From assembly GCA_029260455.1 (NCBI GenBank), contig JAJDDF010000009.1, positions 1 to 64,000 on the forward strand: 64,000 bases of DNA, read 5' to 3'. Shown one piece after another: positions 34,787 to 44,510 of the stretch. Within the stretch, counting starts at the first letter, position 1; every line of letters begins with the position of its first letter. Source of the stretch: Phycisphaerales bacterium (GTDB lineage: Bacteria > Planctomycetota > Phycisphaerae > Phycisphaerales > UBA1924). The position numbers and the translations under genes are program-made. The notes under the pieces were generated by a model, which saw only the letters and a list, made by a program, of their open reading frames with translations, was not told where the DNA came from and did not search any database.

Positions 34787-35545
34787 ATGTCGATTCGCAA
34801 TGGTTGTGTAGTTGTGTTTGGTGCTCTTGCGCTTACGACGACTGCGATGGGTGTGGCCAATCCGATTGCCAACAACACCTTGGCTGACCGTACAGGTCTG
34901 CTCAGTGGCAAAGTGCCGTTGGATCTCAGTGCATCGCCCTTCGCGACGTCCGGTGCATTCAGCAATGAATATCTGGTGAATTACGTTTCACCCTTTGGTG
35001 CTGTTGACTACAGCGGCACGATGAAGCTGGAAGTCTTCGGTAATGTCGGCCTGCCCGGCGGAGCGCTGACTGATGTCGTAATGATCTATACCTTTACTGG
35101 CAACAGCGCTGCGTTCGGCATTGATGGCTTTGAATTTGGCGTGGACACCTCGACCAATATCGATGCCGCCGACCTCATTTCGGGAACGCACGGTCGCATC
35201 GCTGGTGAATCGACACTAGCCCAGTTGTCCCCGTCGGTTGATGTGCAGACTGGGCTCGCGGCCAATGACCACTGGGCATTTGACTTCATCACCACAGAAG
35301 GTGCCGGGCCGACAGACCGCTTTGGTCTGAACGCTAACGAGACCTTCGTCTGGTACGTCACGTCCTCTGCAGATGTTGCTTTAGGTTTGGTTGAGGTGGA
35401 TATCTTCAATAATGCGAATAGTCAGGTTTTGATGCCGACCTTCGTCAAGGTGCCGGGCCAGCCCGATCTTGGTATTCCAGCACCGGGTGCCACCGCGTTG
35501 ATGCTTGGTGCAGGCTTCCTCGCCACGCGCCGTCGTCGCGCGTAA
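34787..35545 (+). CDS. PEP-CTERM-like exported protein
   Basis: A 252-aa secreted protein with signal peptide (GCVVVFGALALTTTAMG, cut near residue 23). The mature domain is beta-rich, with GAVDYSGTMKLEVFGN and YTFTGNSAAFGIDGFEFGVDT. It ends in a tripartite sorting signal: PAPGATALMLGAGFLATRRRRA, that is a Pro-Gly motif, a hydrophobic stretch and an Arg cluster. This is the Planctomycetota version of PEP-CTERM, whose tails are processed by an exosortase-like system; no exosortase gene is in the window. A relative lies 200 bp downstream. Confidence 0.8.
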   Translation: MSIRNGCVVVFGALALTTTAMGVANPIANNTLADRTGLLSGKVPLDLSASPFATSGAFSNEYLVNYVSPFGAVDYSGTMKLEVFGNVGLPGGALTDVVMIYTFTGNSAAFGIDGFEFGVDTSTNIDAADLISGTHGRIAGESTLAQLSPSVDVQTGLAANDHWAFDFITTEGAGPTDRFGLNANETFVWYVTSSADVALGLVEVDIFNNANSQVLMPTFVKVPGQPDLGIPAPGATALMLGAGFLATRRRRA

Positions 35546-35752
35546 GACAACCGGGGTTCCCGTTGACCCCAAAATGAACTTTCCCCGGGTTGAGTGGACA
35601 CACTTGACACCGGGGATTCTTGGAACGCGTGTGCTTGTTTATCGGCCCATGCGTTTCGGAGTTGCTGTAACCGGGAAACCCGGTGTGAGAAGAGAGATGT
35701 CGGCAAGGATGCTGACCAAGAGACCGAGAGAGAAACGGAAGGATCGTGAACT

Positions 35753-36520
35753 ATGCCTCTGAATCCGAGTCATATGCTTGTGAGCTCAGTTGCTATTCTG
35801 GTCATGGGCGCAGCGGCGAATGCATCAGTCATTTCTGCACCCAACCCAAGCACCTATAGTGATCTTGTTGCTAGCTTTGATCCAATCGCCAATGGCTACA
35901 ACTGGCCAGCAAACTCGGGTCATGTATGGTTGCAAGACTTTGGTGCAGGTCCTGTTATTGCGGACCAGACTCAGATCCGGTCTGACGTTTTTCGCGTCAA
36001 TCAAAATGTCACTGTTGGTACTGGCGCGAACACCCTCGGCCTCGTGCCCGGCGATATGGTTTTTTCCTACACCATCACACTCGTGAAGAACGTGCCCAAT
36101 GAAACCGTAACCATGCTTTCTCAGTTTAAAGCGAGTGGCACGATTTTCAGCGGTGCTGATATCCTTGAGGCCGGATTCGTCAAAGGACTTGGTTGGGTCT
36201 CGACAACTTCCATTACGCCCTCAACGACGCAGTTGGCACCCCCTAGTCCGTTTGGATCCTTTGTAGACTACAACTGGCCATTGGGCGGGCAAGGTCTTGA
36301 AAACGAAGAAACGATCACCTTGCTTATGTATACACAACCGAGTGCATTGGGCTTCGGCACAGGCAATTTCGCTGTCCCTGCTGGTCAGCCTGGCGGTCTT
36401 GATGAATTTGTTCAGTTCAATGGCATTGCCCCGCAGGTATATATCCCCAAGATTCCAGCTCCCGGTGCTGCATCGGTGATGCTTCTTGGCGGCCTGACCG
36501 TGCTTCGGCGTCGCCGCTAG
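35753..36520 (+). CDS. PEP-CTERM-like exported protein
   Basis: A 255-aa exported protein; the N-terminus MLVSSVAILVMGAAANAS (from the ATG at residue 8) is a signal peptide. The mature part is beta-rich and Pro/Asn/Gly-rich, with the block LGLVPGDMVFSYTITLVKNVPNETV. It ends in the sorting tail PAPGAASVMLLGGLTVLRRRR. The general plan resembles the preceding protein, but the bodies are not obviously similar, so they look like separate cargoes of one sorting pathway. The purine-rich leader of the preceding gene recurs here (35690-35745). Confidence 0.78.
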   Translation: MPLNPSHMLVSSVAILVMGAAANASVISAPNPSTYSDLVASFDPIANGYNWPANSGHVWLQDFGAGPVIADQTQIRSDVFRVNQNVTVGTGANTLGLVPGDMVFSYTITLVKNVPNETVTMLSQFKASGTIFSGADILEAGFVKGLGWVSTTSITPSTTQLAPPSPFGSFVDYNWPLGGQGLENEETITLLMYTQPSALGFGTGNFAVPAGQPGGLDEFVQFNGIAPQVYIPKIPAPGAASVMLLGGLTVLRRRR

Positions 36521-36529
36521 GTTGACCCA

Positions 36530-38581
36530 ATGACACTTTACTTCCCCCGCACGTTCTCTCGCTGGATGATCATGAGGTCGTCTTTCGTGAAGAATAGGCG
36601 GGGGCGGTTCGTTTTTGGTCATGTCGCAGCTGCTTGCACGATTGCGCTGGGGCTCATCGGTGGCGCTGCGCCAAGAGCGAGCGCACAAGCCTTCGTCACT
36701 CTGGATTTTTTTGACGTGACGGGAGTGGCGCTGGACTTGCATTTCCGTCTTATTAACCCCTACTCCGGGCAGTTGCGTGGGGCCGATGGTCAACCTTTCA
36801 ATGTGTACTACGCCATTGATGCCAACTTCATGGCCAACCAACCGATCGAGGTGCGCAACACTGCTTTTGCTGCTGTGACTTCTGCGTTCCAGTCATGGTC
36901 TGCTGCATCCGCAGGATTCATCCGTTTTGTGCCGGCGATATGGGATGCGGTGCCCAATGATGAGTGCGCGTGCAATGGTGTGGGGTGCCCCCAGTTTGGT
37001 ATCGGTCAGTGCGTTACGGGCGATGCGGACTGCTGCGACAAAGTGATTCACCCCTTCTTCATCGGCCCCGGGCTTCAGGAATGGACCGATGGCGGCGGCT
37101 TTGGAGGGTGGCTACCCCTTCCAGAAGGCGATGTGTTCCCCGGGTGGGGTGGCGACATCGATATCTTTTCGCGCCCAACCGGTTTCCAGTTGAACTCCTT
37201 CGGATTCCTGTACACGATGGGGCCGTGCGATCTGGGCTTCACCGCGCTTCATCGAAGTGGTCGAGGTTTGTGGTCGATTGATATCTATCTCAATGAAGAT
37301 TTCGACTGGACCACCGTCCTTCCGTCTGCCGTCAGTTCATGGCCCAATGCTCCCGGCGGTGCTGATCCGATCTCGTATCCGCTTCATGGCGGCAAGCGCG
37401 AATTGAATCCTTCAGTCCTCTCGCCAACACAAGGTAGCATGACATCATCGCAGGGCCCCTGCGGCATACCCCTTGGCACACTCTTTGATATTGAAACTGT
37501 CGTGGTGCATGAAATCGGCCATGCCTTGGGTCTCGATCATCCTGATCAGGCCACTGGCAGCACCGCGTTCATCAACCCATGGACTTTTACCTTCGATCCG
37601 ATTGTGCCAACATCCACTCAGATCATTATGCACAGCGCCTACGTTGGCCCCAAACGCACACTTGCGCCTGAAGATATTGGCGGCTCCACCTTCCTCTATC
37701 GCCCGTCGCTTTGGGGTGATCTTGATTCTGATGGCGTACTTTCCATTGGTGATGCGCTGAAAACACTTGATTTTGTCGAAGGCAATTCCACGCCAACACC
37801 CTTTGAGATGTACCTGCTTGATTTTCAGAATCGAAACGGCGTAGTTGACCACGATGAAGCTGCACAGGTTCTGCTGTGGGTTTTTGATCCGACAGCCAAT
37901 CCCCCGGGGGTATTGCCGGGCGTCGGCGCTCCCAATGTGGTCTTTCCGCCTTCTCAATTGGATGTTATTGCCACGACCAATCCTGCGGATCTCGGGCTCG
38001 GCGGGACAGTCGATGTCACTCTCAATCTGACGAATCCGCAGGGACGCGCTGTTGTTGGGTGGGATATCGATCTTGTGTATGACCAGACGATTTTGTCCAA
38101 CCCGAGTGTGGCCACGGGGACAATTCTCCCGGGCGGCTTTGTTCTTGATCCAGGGCCCGACGACGGCAACCTCTCGATTGCGCTGTTGTCACCGGCCACA
38201 TCGGACACGACAAGCACCGGCACACTTGCAGTCATTACCTTTGATGTCAACCTGCCCGCCGCGATCACTGCCGTCAATGTTGGCGCCACACTTCAGAATG
38301 TGATCGTGACTGTTTCCGATCCATGGACACACAACTTTGCCATGCACACATCGTTCCCAGATGAGTCGCTCTTCATTACACCGGCAAATGCATTCGTGAG
38401 TGTGTTCGATGGAGATGCTTCGGGCGCTGTCGACGCCGAAGACATCTACGCCCTCTTCGCATTGGGCGTGGATGTCAATCGTGATGCTGTCCACGACCAA
38501 GGCGATGTTGATGCCTTCTTTGGTGCAGTTCGCAGCAATGAAAACGCCGACATGTGGACATCCACGATCAGCTACAACTGA
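36530..38581 (+). CDS. Metzincin-type protease with cohesin-like and dockerin-like modules
   Basis: A 683-aa exported protein. A long signal peptide (VAAACTIALGLIGGAAPRASAQ) follows a basic N-terminus; starts at 36566 or 36572 are also possible. A matrixin-like domain follows, with HEIGHALGLDHPD at about residues 326-338, giving the three zinc His and the catalytic Glu (HExxHxxGxxH). Residues 395-455 contain dockerin-like DxDxDGxL segments (DLDSDGVLSIGDALK, NRNGVVDHDEAAQVLL). Residues about 475-600 resemble a cohesin fold (VDVTLNLTNPQGRAVVGWDIDLVYD). A final EF-hand-like pair (DGDASGAVDAEDIYAL) lies near 626-678. The enzyme is probably anchored or assembled on the cell surface. Confidence 0.8.
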   Translation: MTLYFPRTFSRWMIMRSSFVKNRRGRFVFGHVAAACTIALGLIGGAAPRASAQAFVTLDFFDVTGVALDLHFRLINPYSGQLRGADGQPFNVYYAIDANFMANQPIEVRNTAFAAVTSAFQSWSAASAGFIRFVPAIWDAVPNDECACNGVGCPQFGIGQCVTGDADCCDKVIHPFFIGPGLQEWTDGGGFGGWLPLPEGDVFPGWGGDIDIFSRPTGFQLNSFGFLYTMGPCDLGFTALHRSGRGLWSIDIYLNEDFDWTTVLPSAVSSWPNAPGGADPISYPLHGGKRELNPSVLSPTQGSMTSSQGPCGIPLGTLFDIETVVVHEIGHALGLDHPDQATGSTAFINPWTFTFDPIVPTSTQIIMHSAYVGPKRTLAPEDIGGSTFLYRPSLWGDLDSDGVLSIGDALKTLDFVEGNSTPTPFEMYLLDFQNRNGVVDHDEAAQVLLWVFDPTANPPGVLPGVGAPNVVFPPSQLDVIATTNPADLGLGGTVDVTLNLTNPQGRAVVGWDIDLVYDQTILSNPSVATGTILPGGFVLDPGPDDGNLSIALLSPATSDTTSTGTLAVITFDVNLPAAITAVNVGATLQNVIVTVSDPWTHNFAMHTSFPDESLFITPANAFVSVFDGDASGAVDAEDIYALFALGVDVNRDAVHDQGDVDAFFGAVRSNENADMWTSTISYN

Positions 38582-38617
38582 ATCGTTTCCCGCCGCTGCG
38601 TAGCACACATATTGCGT

Positions 38618-39655
38618 TCATCCCTTGATCGCTTTGTACAACCGCTTGAGGTCTTTCCTGATACGGCCTCGCTTGCGAAAAGGCATCGTTTGCGACAGCG
38701 GCCCCTCATTCAATGTCGCAACCGCATCTCGCCAGGCAGCTTTGTCCATCTGTTCGGGCACAAGTCCGATGGGGCGCAATACTGCCGCCAGATCGCGGTG
38801 ATCCACCTTGCGGTTTCCATCAATATCTGCTTGGCAACCGCGCGCACAGCGCCCCCACGACTTCAGCACCTGGGCCACATCTTCAATGCCCAGAAATCTG
38901 TCATCGTTGGCATCGAGTGTCTCCGTGCTTTGCCCGCCCAGTTCAGAGCGTCCGGTCGTATTGAGAATCGGTAGCGGCGGCACATCAAATGTGTCAAGTT
39001 CCATGCGCGTGCCGAGTGATTTGTCACCAAAACCAACGCGAAACTGTCCGTTGATCGGCGTGCCGGGCGGAATCGTGATCTGCATGATCCATGCGTAATA
39101 CTGCGCATCACCAAATAATGCTTCGTCGATCTGCCCAAACTGCTTGGGAATGCCAAGCCACACAACATCGAGTGCTTCGCCCCAGTCTTGCGGGCTGGGT
39201 TCATTGATAAAGTACATCTGTGCCCGCGGCGCACCAAGCACAAAGTAGCTGTCACTTTGAAGACAGATTCCTGCTTCCGCAGCTGCATTCACCCACGCAT
39301 CTGTCGGTGCAGCATTCCCCCCTGCGGGATGTTGAAAGGGTTGCGTTTCCGGAAAGAACATCGGTGCAATCGCCTGGTCATCTATTTTTGCACTCGCTCC
39401 GGTTGCGACAAGATTCACTGAATCCTCGATCTCCATGCGCACATACAAACGGTAGGTGTGATACCCCGCAAGCTGCGCCTCATCGATCATCACGTCGCCG
39501 GTGCAATCAACTGGGCCAAGATCAAGCCACACGAGTGATGCACCATCTGCGCCACTTGGTCGAATGACACCAAATGCGCCAAATGCAACCGTACCAATCA
39601 AGACAATGGCAGCAGCTGCACCCGCGTGCCATTTCGAAAAGTTCGCCTTCAGCAT
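38618..39655 (-). CDS. Exported protein with dockerin-like C-terminus
   Basis: A 345-aa exported protein. The start at 39655 has GGAAGGAG seven bases upstream and gives a signal anchor (AGAAAAIVLIGTVAFGAFG). The middle resembles neighbouring surface proteins (DVVWLGIPKQFGQIDEALFG, ITIPPGTPINGQFRVGFGDK). From residue about 260 there is a dockerin-like stretch: DANDDRFLGIEDVAQVLKSW then DIDGNRKVDHRDLAAVLRPI, two calcium-loop-like repeats. It ends in a basic tail. Function unknown; likely surface-exposed. Confidence 0.7.
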   Translation of the reverse strand: MLKANFSKWHAGAAAAIVLIGTVAFGAFGVIRPSGADGASLVWLDLGPVDCTGDVMIDEAQLAGYHTYRLYVRMEIEDSVNLVATGASAKIDDQAIAPMFFPETQPFQHPAGGNAAPTDAWVNAAAEAGICLQSDSYFVLGAPRAQMYFINEPSPQDWGEALDVVWLGIPKQFGQIDEALFGDAQYYAWIMQITIPPGTPINGQFRVGFGDKSLGTRMELDTFDVPPLPILNTTGRSELGGQSTETLDANDDRFLGIEDVAQVLKSWGRCARGCQADIDGNRKVDHRDLAAVLRPIGLVPEQMDKAAWRDAVATLNEGPLSQTMPFRKRGRIRKDLKRLYKAIKG

Positions 39656-39835
39656 GCGTCGTCTCCTTCCAGAGGTGTCACGAGTCATTCATCGGACGTG
39701 TGCGCGGGCTTCCCCGAATGCAACACCGCGCCACACCGATCTGACGCAACTGAGAACCACATGTTCCAACCAGCCCGGGCGACCCCCCAAGTCATCTCCT
39801 ATATGCGACACGGAAACGGACATACAAGCTGCAAA

Positions 39836-39876
39836 AACGCAACAACCCCGACCTGAGAAACCCGGGCCGGGGCTGT
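39836..39876 (-). terminator. Terminator after the minus-strand secreted-protein gene
   Basis: On the minus strand ACAGCCCCGGCC (39876-39865) pairs with GGTCGGGGTTGT (39853-39842), including G-U pairs. It is followed by TGCGTTTTTGC. It lies just beyond the stop at 39905. Confidence 0.7.
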
Positions 39877-39904
39877 CATTGATCACTGGATTTCAAACTC
39901 GAGT

Positions 39905-40576
39905 TTATGCTCGCCGACGACGCATCCCTGCGAAAGGCGCTGCCACCATCATCATTGCCACCGAGCCTGGTGTCGGCACCTTCACAGTGAATAGCCAATC
40001 GCTCGGGCTCTGTCGGTTCTCATGGTCCAACCATCCCCAGCCCGAGACGCCATCAAATCCGCGATGGCCATTGTCATCATTTCCATCACCCAGACGGAAG
40101 GCAATCCCATCGGCTTTGCCCTTGTCGCCCAGCGCAATCGTGTCACCGAGGGGCGTCATGATCGACCCCTTGTTCTCGGCACTCTCCATGCTGAACAGGT
40201 CGTCATCGCCTGGGACCATGCCCACGACTGCATATTCAAAGCGAACATCGTAGACGCCCAGATATTTGTCGTCTGCCAAGTGATCGCCTACATCACGACC
40301 ACCATAGACCCTGCCCCCGATGACGATGCTATCACCATCGAACCACAGCTCCATGCTGCTTTGTTCGTGATCGAAATCGAAGGTGAACTTATCGTTGTTG
40401 ACAGTCACATCGTAGAGTTCGGTAAGAATCAGGCCATACCCAGGTGGGCGTGAATTGCCATCCGGATGGTTGTTCAGTTGGAAGTGGCCAACCGGAATGA
40501 ATGCCGCAGAAGCACTGGCGGCCAAACTCAATACACCGATAGCACCTGCGGCGCGCGCAGCATGGGACAATTGCAT
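39905..40576 (-). CDS. PEP-CTERM-like exported protein
   Basis: A 223-aa exported protein. The start at 40576 has GAGGAG six bases upstream and gives a signal peptide (MQLSHAARAAGAIGVLSLAASASA). The mature domain is beta-rich, with DKFTFDFDHEQSSMELWFDGD and an acidic central block. It ends in a PTPGSVAMMMVAAPFAGMRRRRA sorting tail. The same three-part tail occurs in four proteins of this window. Confidence 0.78.
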   Translation of the reverse strand: MQLSHAARAAGAIGVLSLAASASAAFIPVGHFQLNNHPDGNSRPPGYGLILTELYDVTVNNDKFTFDFDHEQSSMELWFDGDSIVIGGRVYGGRDVGDHLADDKYLGVYDVRFEYAVVGMVPGDDDLFSMESAENKGSIMTPLGDTIALGDKGKADGIAFRLGDGNDDNGHRGFDGVSGWGWLDHENRQSPSDWLFTVKVPTPGSVAMMMVAAPFAGMRRRRA

Positions 40577-40777
40577 GAACGACTCCTCTTTTTCGATTCC
40601 CTGAGCGTGAAAATCCGGCGTGTGCAGTCCGGACTTCTGATTCTGCAAGCCGCGCTGAACGCGCCTCACTCCGATAAGGTGCGCTCAATTCGCCAAAGAG
40701 CAAGGAAAGCTGCGAAAATGCTCTAGCGCCAGACAGGGAACATTGCCCAGCTTGAAGCGCCCAATCGAGATTCCCCC

Positions 40778-41542
40778 ATGCCCCGTGTTCTTATCGCCAT
40801 CCCGGCCTTCAATGAAGCCCAGCACATCGGGGCGTGCGTCACCGCTGCGCTTACCTCAGCGCGGAAAGCCGGTCTCGAACCCGTCCTGGTAGTCGCCAAC
40901 GACGCCTCGACAGATGCAACTGCGGATCTCGCCCGCAATGCTGGCGCGATCGTCGTCGATGTCGAATGCCGTCAGATCGCAGCGGTGCGGAATGCCGCCG
41001 CCCGGGCGGTCCTGCACCTGCCCGGCGCTCCCCCGCCCGCCCCGGACGATGTGCTCGTCTTTATCGATGGCGACACGCTCATCTCCGTGCCCCTGCTCAA
41101 AGAAGCTTGCGAGGCACTCAATGATGGTTTTGTTGGTGGCGGGGCGCGTGTGCGATTTGATGAGGGCACGCCGCGCTGGGCGACTATTTTCTTTCTCACC
41201 CTCGCAGGACCATTGCTGTATTGGCGCGGGTATGCAGGTGGGTGTTTCCTCTATTGCCGGCGCGATGCCTTTGAAGCATCGGGCGGTTTCGACGAAGCGT
41301 ACTTCGCCGCCGAGGAACTCCACTTTCTCAAAGCGCTCAAACGCCTGCGCCGCGGCAAGGTGCGCATCCTGAAGAATGCATCGATAACAAGTGGACGCAA
41401 GGTGCGGCAGTATTCGCCGTGGCGTCTCGTGCGAACCCTATTGACTATGTTGCGAACAGGGGCGCGCAAGCGCGATGGCCTCGATCTCTGGTATTCTGGT
41501 GAGCGCGAAGAAACTACTGAAAAGACCTTGGAATCGCCTTAG
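40778..41542 (+). CDS. Glycosyltransferase family 2
   Basis: A 254-aa GT-A-fold enzyme. The nucleotide-sugar binding start is [18 protein letters not shown], followed by [12 protein letters not shown] and the metal-binding FIDGDTLIS (a D-x-D-like element). The acceptor loop contains [28 protein letters not shown], typical of GT2 enzymes. A basic tail follows. Donor and acceptor cannot be told. Its stop codon overlaps that of the opposite-strand response regulator. Confidence 0.85.
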   Translation: MPRVLIAIPAFNEAQHIGACVTAALTSARKAGLEPVLVVANDASTDATADLARNAGAIVVDVECRQIAAVRNAAARAVLHLPGAPPPAPDDVLVFIDGDTLISVPLLKEACEALNDGFVGGGARVRFDEGTPRWATIFFLTLAGPLLYWRGYAGGCFLYCRRDAFEASGGFDEAYFAAEELHFLKALKRLRRGKVRILKNASITSGRKVRQYSPWRLVRTLLTMLRTGARKRDGLDLWYSGEREETTEKTLESP

Positions 41543-42030
41543 TTGCCTTGCACTCGGCGCATCTCGGCAAGTGTGTCTTCGAGCTTGCGCTTGAGCAATC
41601 GCACCCGCAAAAGTGACTTCACGCGCGTCACCAGCTCCAGTTTGTTCACCGGTTTGGTCAGGAAGTCATCGGCGCCTGCTTCAACTGCGCGCTCGACATC
41701 TCCTACTTCTGACAACGCGGTTACCATGATCACCGGAATATCGCGCGTTGAAGGATTGCCTTTGACAGCTTCGCACAACTGAAACCCGCTCATGCGCGGC
41801 ATCATGACATCGAGCAGAATCAGATCCGGCTCGTGCGCCTCGATGCGTTCCTGCGCCTCGACGCCATCACGCGCTGTCGACACCTGACACCCAACGGATT
41901 CAAGATAGGCCTGCATGAGTTCGAGGTTCTGCTCATGGTCATCGACGACCAGAATGACCGCCGACGCGAGATCAACCTGCGCATCCAGTTCCTGTTCGTC
42001 AATCGCCTTGGTGTGGTCAGAAGGGATCAT
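41539..42030 (-). CDS. Stand-alone response regulator receiver
   Basis: A 163-aa protein with a single receiver domain from about residue 22 to 140: [10 protein letters not shown] (acidic pair), the phospho-acceptor Asp in [14 protein letters not shown], the switch Thr in VIMVTALSE and the Lys in [12 protein letters not shown] short coiled tail ends it. There is no output domain, so it probably signals through protein contacts. The SpoIIE-type phosphatase encoded 800 bp away is a natural partner candidate. The start is taken at the ATG 42030; a TTG at 42042 is also possible. Confidence 0.9.
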   Translation of the reverse strand: MIPSDHTKAIDEQELDAQVDLASAVILVVDDHEQNLELMQAYLESVGCQVSTARDGVEAQERIEAHEPDLILLDVMMPRMSGFQLCEAVKGNPSTRDIPVIMVTALSEVGDVERAVEAGADDFLTKPVNKLELVTRVKSLLRVRLLKRKLEDTLAEMRRVQGN

Positions 42031-42240
42031 TTTGCACAGCAATAGTACATCGGGTGTGTCACGCGGGGGGAGTCATTTTACCCGGCGCATCCCGAACAAA
42101 ACCCGCCCTATTGATTTCGCGGCCCGAAGGGGGAATAATGAGCCTGTGCTGCAATCGCTGTGATGGTCAGAAACGCTCCCGACGGCGTCCAAGGTCTTGG
42201 ACTCGACGGGCCGAACCACCCTTCTGAGGAGTTGCCTTTC

Positions 42241-42759
42241 ATGGGGTACGCCAGTGTATTAAATGCCCGCCCGTGCTGGCAGGACCGATTCCGCCAACCC
42301 AGAGTGGAAGAACTTCGCAACGGGTACATCGAGGCCCCGGAGGCAGAAGAGGATGCGCTGGACCCAAGAGAGGCCCTGAAGCTCCTTGATACAGCCCGGG
42401 AGCGTCTTCTTGCGGCCCCAGCAGATGTTGTTGAGACTGTTGAATGGCAGGGGTTGCCATGGCGCTGGGCGATTGTCTATGCCATTGAGGGTGATCCCAC
42501 CCGGGCCCTTGCCTATCTGGTGCCAGACCCCGCCGGCCCAAGGCTTGCAGTCCCACTGACATCAGAAATGATCGACGCGATGCCCCTGCGACGGATGAAG
42601 AAGCACATCCGCGACGGGCTGACCTCAGGGCGGCGCGTGGGCGGCACAATTTGGGCGAGCTTTGATATCAACGCCAAGTTGCAGCTTGATGAGGTCCTTG
42701 ACCTTGCCAAGCGCAAGGTGCGGTTCATCTCGCAACAGTTGGCCGTGGCTGCCGGCTAA
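42241..42759 (+). CDS. Hypothetical protein, 172 aa
   Basis: Soluble protein of 172 aa. The ATG at 42241 (MGYASVLNARPC) has GAGGAG upstream; an earlier ATG at 42160 lacks one. It has a helix region (REALKLLDTARERLLAAP), then a beta-rich patch (VEWQGLPWRWAIVYAIEGDPTRALAYLVPD) and a helical C-terminus (LDEVLDLAKRKVRFISQQL). I do not recognise the family. It precedes a phosphatase of the SpoIIE type by 54 bp and could be part of the same transcript. Confidence 0.5.
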   Translation: MGYASVLNARPCWQDRFRQPRVEELRNGYIEAPEAEEDALDPREALKLLDTARERLLAAPADVVETVEWQGLPWRWAIVYAIEGDPTRALAYLVPDPAGPRLAVPLTSEMIDAMPLRRMKKHIRDGLTSGRRVGGTIWASFDINAKLQLDEVLDLAKRKVRFISQQLAVAAG

Positions 42760-42813
42760 TTTGTAGTCACGCGGCACACCCGCCAGGGGTATGCAATCCC
42801 CTATGCTTGGCCC

Positions 42814-44115
42814 ATGATCACCGACGCGATGCAAGTGATTGGGACCGACGACCATCTCAATGAGATTGCTGATCTCATGCGCACTGTCAGTGCGCTGACT
42901 GATCCACAAGCCGTCCAGCGGGAGTTTTCCCGGCGGATGAACTCGTATTCAATCACGGAAGGCTATATCAGCCTGTCGACGCGCGGGTTGCGCGAGGGGC
43001 AATACAAAATCACCCGAGCGATGCTTGATCCTGATGCGATGCGCGCCAATGTGATCAACCCGTGGGCATCTTGGGAAACACTGCCAACGCAGCACGGCGG
43101 ATTCATAGGCGATCAGATCGCAACTGATCGTCCAAAATATTTCCCCGATCTGCATCTTGCGGATGACCCGGTTTTGAAAAACCAAATCGCAGACTTTCGC
43201 AGTGTGGTATTTGCGCCGCTCTTTGATGATGGGCATGCGGTGAACTGGGGTGTCATTCTACGCCGTGCGCCCGATGCCTTTCGACATGAAGAAATTGAAG
43301 AGTTCCTGTATCGCGGCAACCTGATTGGGCGCATGACGCGCAATCTGATTATTCGAGGCGAAATTGAACGCCTGAATCATCAGTTGACGGCGCAACTGGA
43401 AGAAATCGCAGCGGTGCAGCGTGCGCTGTTGCCTGATCGCACACCAGAAGTGCCTGGATTGTCGATCGCATCGAGCTTTCTCACATCGCTTCAGGCGGGC
43501 GGTGATTATTTTGATTATTTCACCCTCACCGATGGACGCTGGGGCGTATTGATCGCCGATGCGGCGGGGCATGGCGCGGGGGCGGCGACCGTGGTTGCGA
43601 TGTTGAGCGCAATCATGCACGCACATGCCCCCACTGCCAAGGGACCGGCGGACATGCTCGCCCATGCCAATCGCGAACTTGTGTGCAAGCAATTGGAAAA
43701 TACATTTGTGACTGCGTTTCTTGCATTCTTTGACCCCGCGCGGCGCGAGATCACCTATGCCAATGCGGGCCACCCGCGGCCCATGATTCACCATCCAGAC
43801 GGGCACGTGTCAGAACTTGCTGATGTTGCAACAATGCCTCTTGGGATCGTCATTGACAACGACTTTGAAGAAGCAACAACGCCAGTCGCGCCAAGGCAAA
43901 CAATGGTGCTGTTTACCGATGGCATCACCGAAGCATTTGGTGGAGATTCGAAGCGCGATATGTTCGGGACCAATGGCCTGCACGATGCGTTGACTGCTTG
44001 CACGGGCGAGCCCACCTGCGTGATCGAATCGATTCACAGGCAACTGTTTGACCATACCGGGTCGCGAAATCGAGATGACGATCAGACGATCGTTGCGGTG
44101 CGGATCGATTCATGA
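42814..44115 (+). CDS. SpoIIE-type PP2C phosphatase with a GAF-like sensor
   Basis: A 433-aa signalling phosphatase. Residues about 15-180 are a GAF-like sensory domain. A helical linker (IERLNHQLTAQLEEIAAVQRALLP) leads to the PPM/SpoIIE domain from about residue 205, with SLQAGGDYFDYF, VLIADAAGHGAGAATVVAMLSAIM and FTDGITEAFG as the metal-binding Asp motifs. Such enzymes dephosphorylate anti-sigma-factor antagonists. No STAS antagonist or anti-sigma kinase is next to it; the lone receiver at 41539-42030 may feed it. Its stop overlaps the ATG of the next gene. Confidence 0.9.
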   Translation: MITDAMQVIGTDDHLNEIADLMRTVSALTDPQAVQREFSRRMNSYSITEGYISLSTRGLREGQYKITRAMLDPDAMRANVINPWASWETLPTQHGGFIGDQIATDRPKYFPDLHLADDPVLKNQIADFRSVVFAPLFDDGHAVNWGVILRRAPDAFRHEEIEEFLYRGNLIGRMTRNLIIRGEIERLNHQLTAQLEEIAAVQRALLPDRTPEVPGLSIASSFLTSLQAGGDYFDYFTLTDGRWGVLIADAAGHGAGAATVVAMLSAIMHAHAPTAKGPADMLAHANRELVCKQLENTFVTAFLAFFDPARREITYANAGHPRPMIHHPDGHVSELADVATMPLGIVIDNDFEEATTPVAPRQTMVLFTDGITEAFGGDSKRDMFGTNGLHDALTACTGEPTCVIESIHRQLFDHTGSRNRDDDQTIVAVRIDS

Positions 44116-44510
44116 GTGGGCTGAAGATCACTGGTGTGTATGAGACGGTGCTATATGCGCATGATCTTGCTGCGATGAGCGCGTTTTATTGTGATGTGCT
44201 TGGCCTCGATGAGCGCAGTCGTCCCAATGCGCTCGCGCGGCGTTTTCGCCTGCCATCCGGGGCAATGCTATTGATCTTTGACCCGCGTCAGTCCGCACAG
44301 GATGGACGGGATGTGCCATCTCATGGCGCAGAAGGTGCCGGGCATATCGCGTTCAGTGTGGATGATCTCGATGCATGGCAGCATGCGCTTGAAGACAAAC
44401 GTATTGCCATTGAGCACAGTGAAACATGGACTCCCGGCGGGCGCTCGATCTATGTGCGCGATCCGGCGGGCAATTCTGTGGAACTGGTCGAGGGCGAGGT
44501 GTGGGCTTGA
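44112..44510 (+). CDS. VOC-family (glyoxalase-like) protein
   Basis: A 132-aa protein with two beta-alpha-beta-beta-beta repeats of the vicinal-oxygen-chelate fold. The first is GVYETVLYAHDLAAMSAFYCDVLGLDERSR and the second GHIAFSVDDLDAWQHALEDKRI, ending with GGRSIYVRDPAGNSVELVEG. The metal-ligand Glu of the last segment is present (VELVEG). The fold covers glyoxalases, dioxygenases and resistance proteins; no substrate can be inferred. It is translationally coupled to the phosphatase. Confidence 0.85.
   Translation: MSGLKITGVYETVLYAHDLAAMSAFYCDVLGLDERSRPNALARRFRLPSGAMLLIFDPRQSAQDGRDVPSHGAEGAGHIAFSVDDLDAWQHALEDKRIAIEHSETWTPGGRSIYVRDPAGNSVELVEGEVWA

Noticed and set aside
36530-38581. Cellulosome scaffold
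   Set aside because: Only one cohesin-like region and no sugar-binding or cellulase modules; surface assembly is a better reading.
44426-44506. ATG at 44426 as start of the YkgJ-like protein
   Set aside because: It would overlap the VOC gene by 85 bases; the TTG or GTG near the VOC stop fits better.
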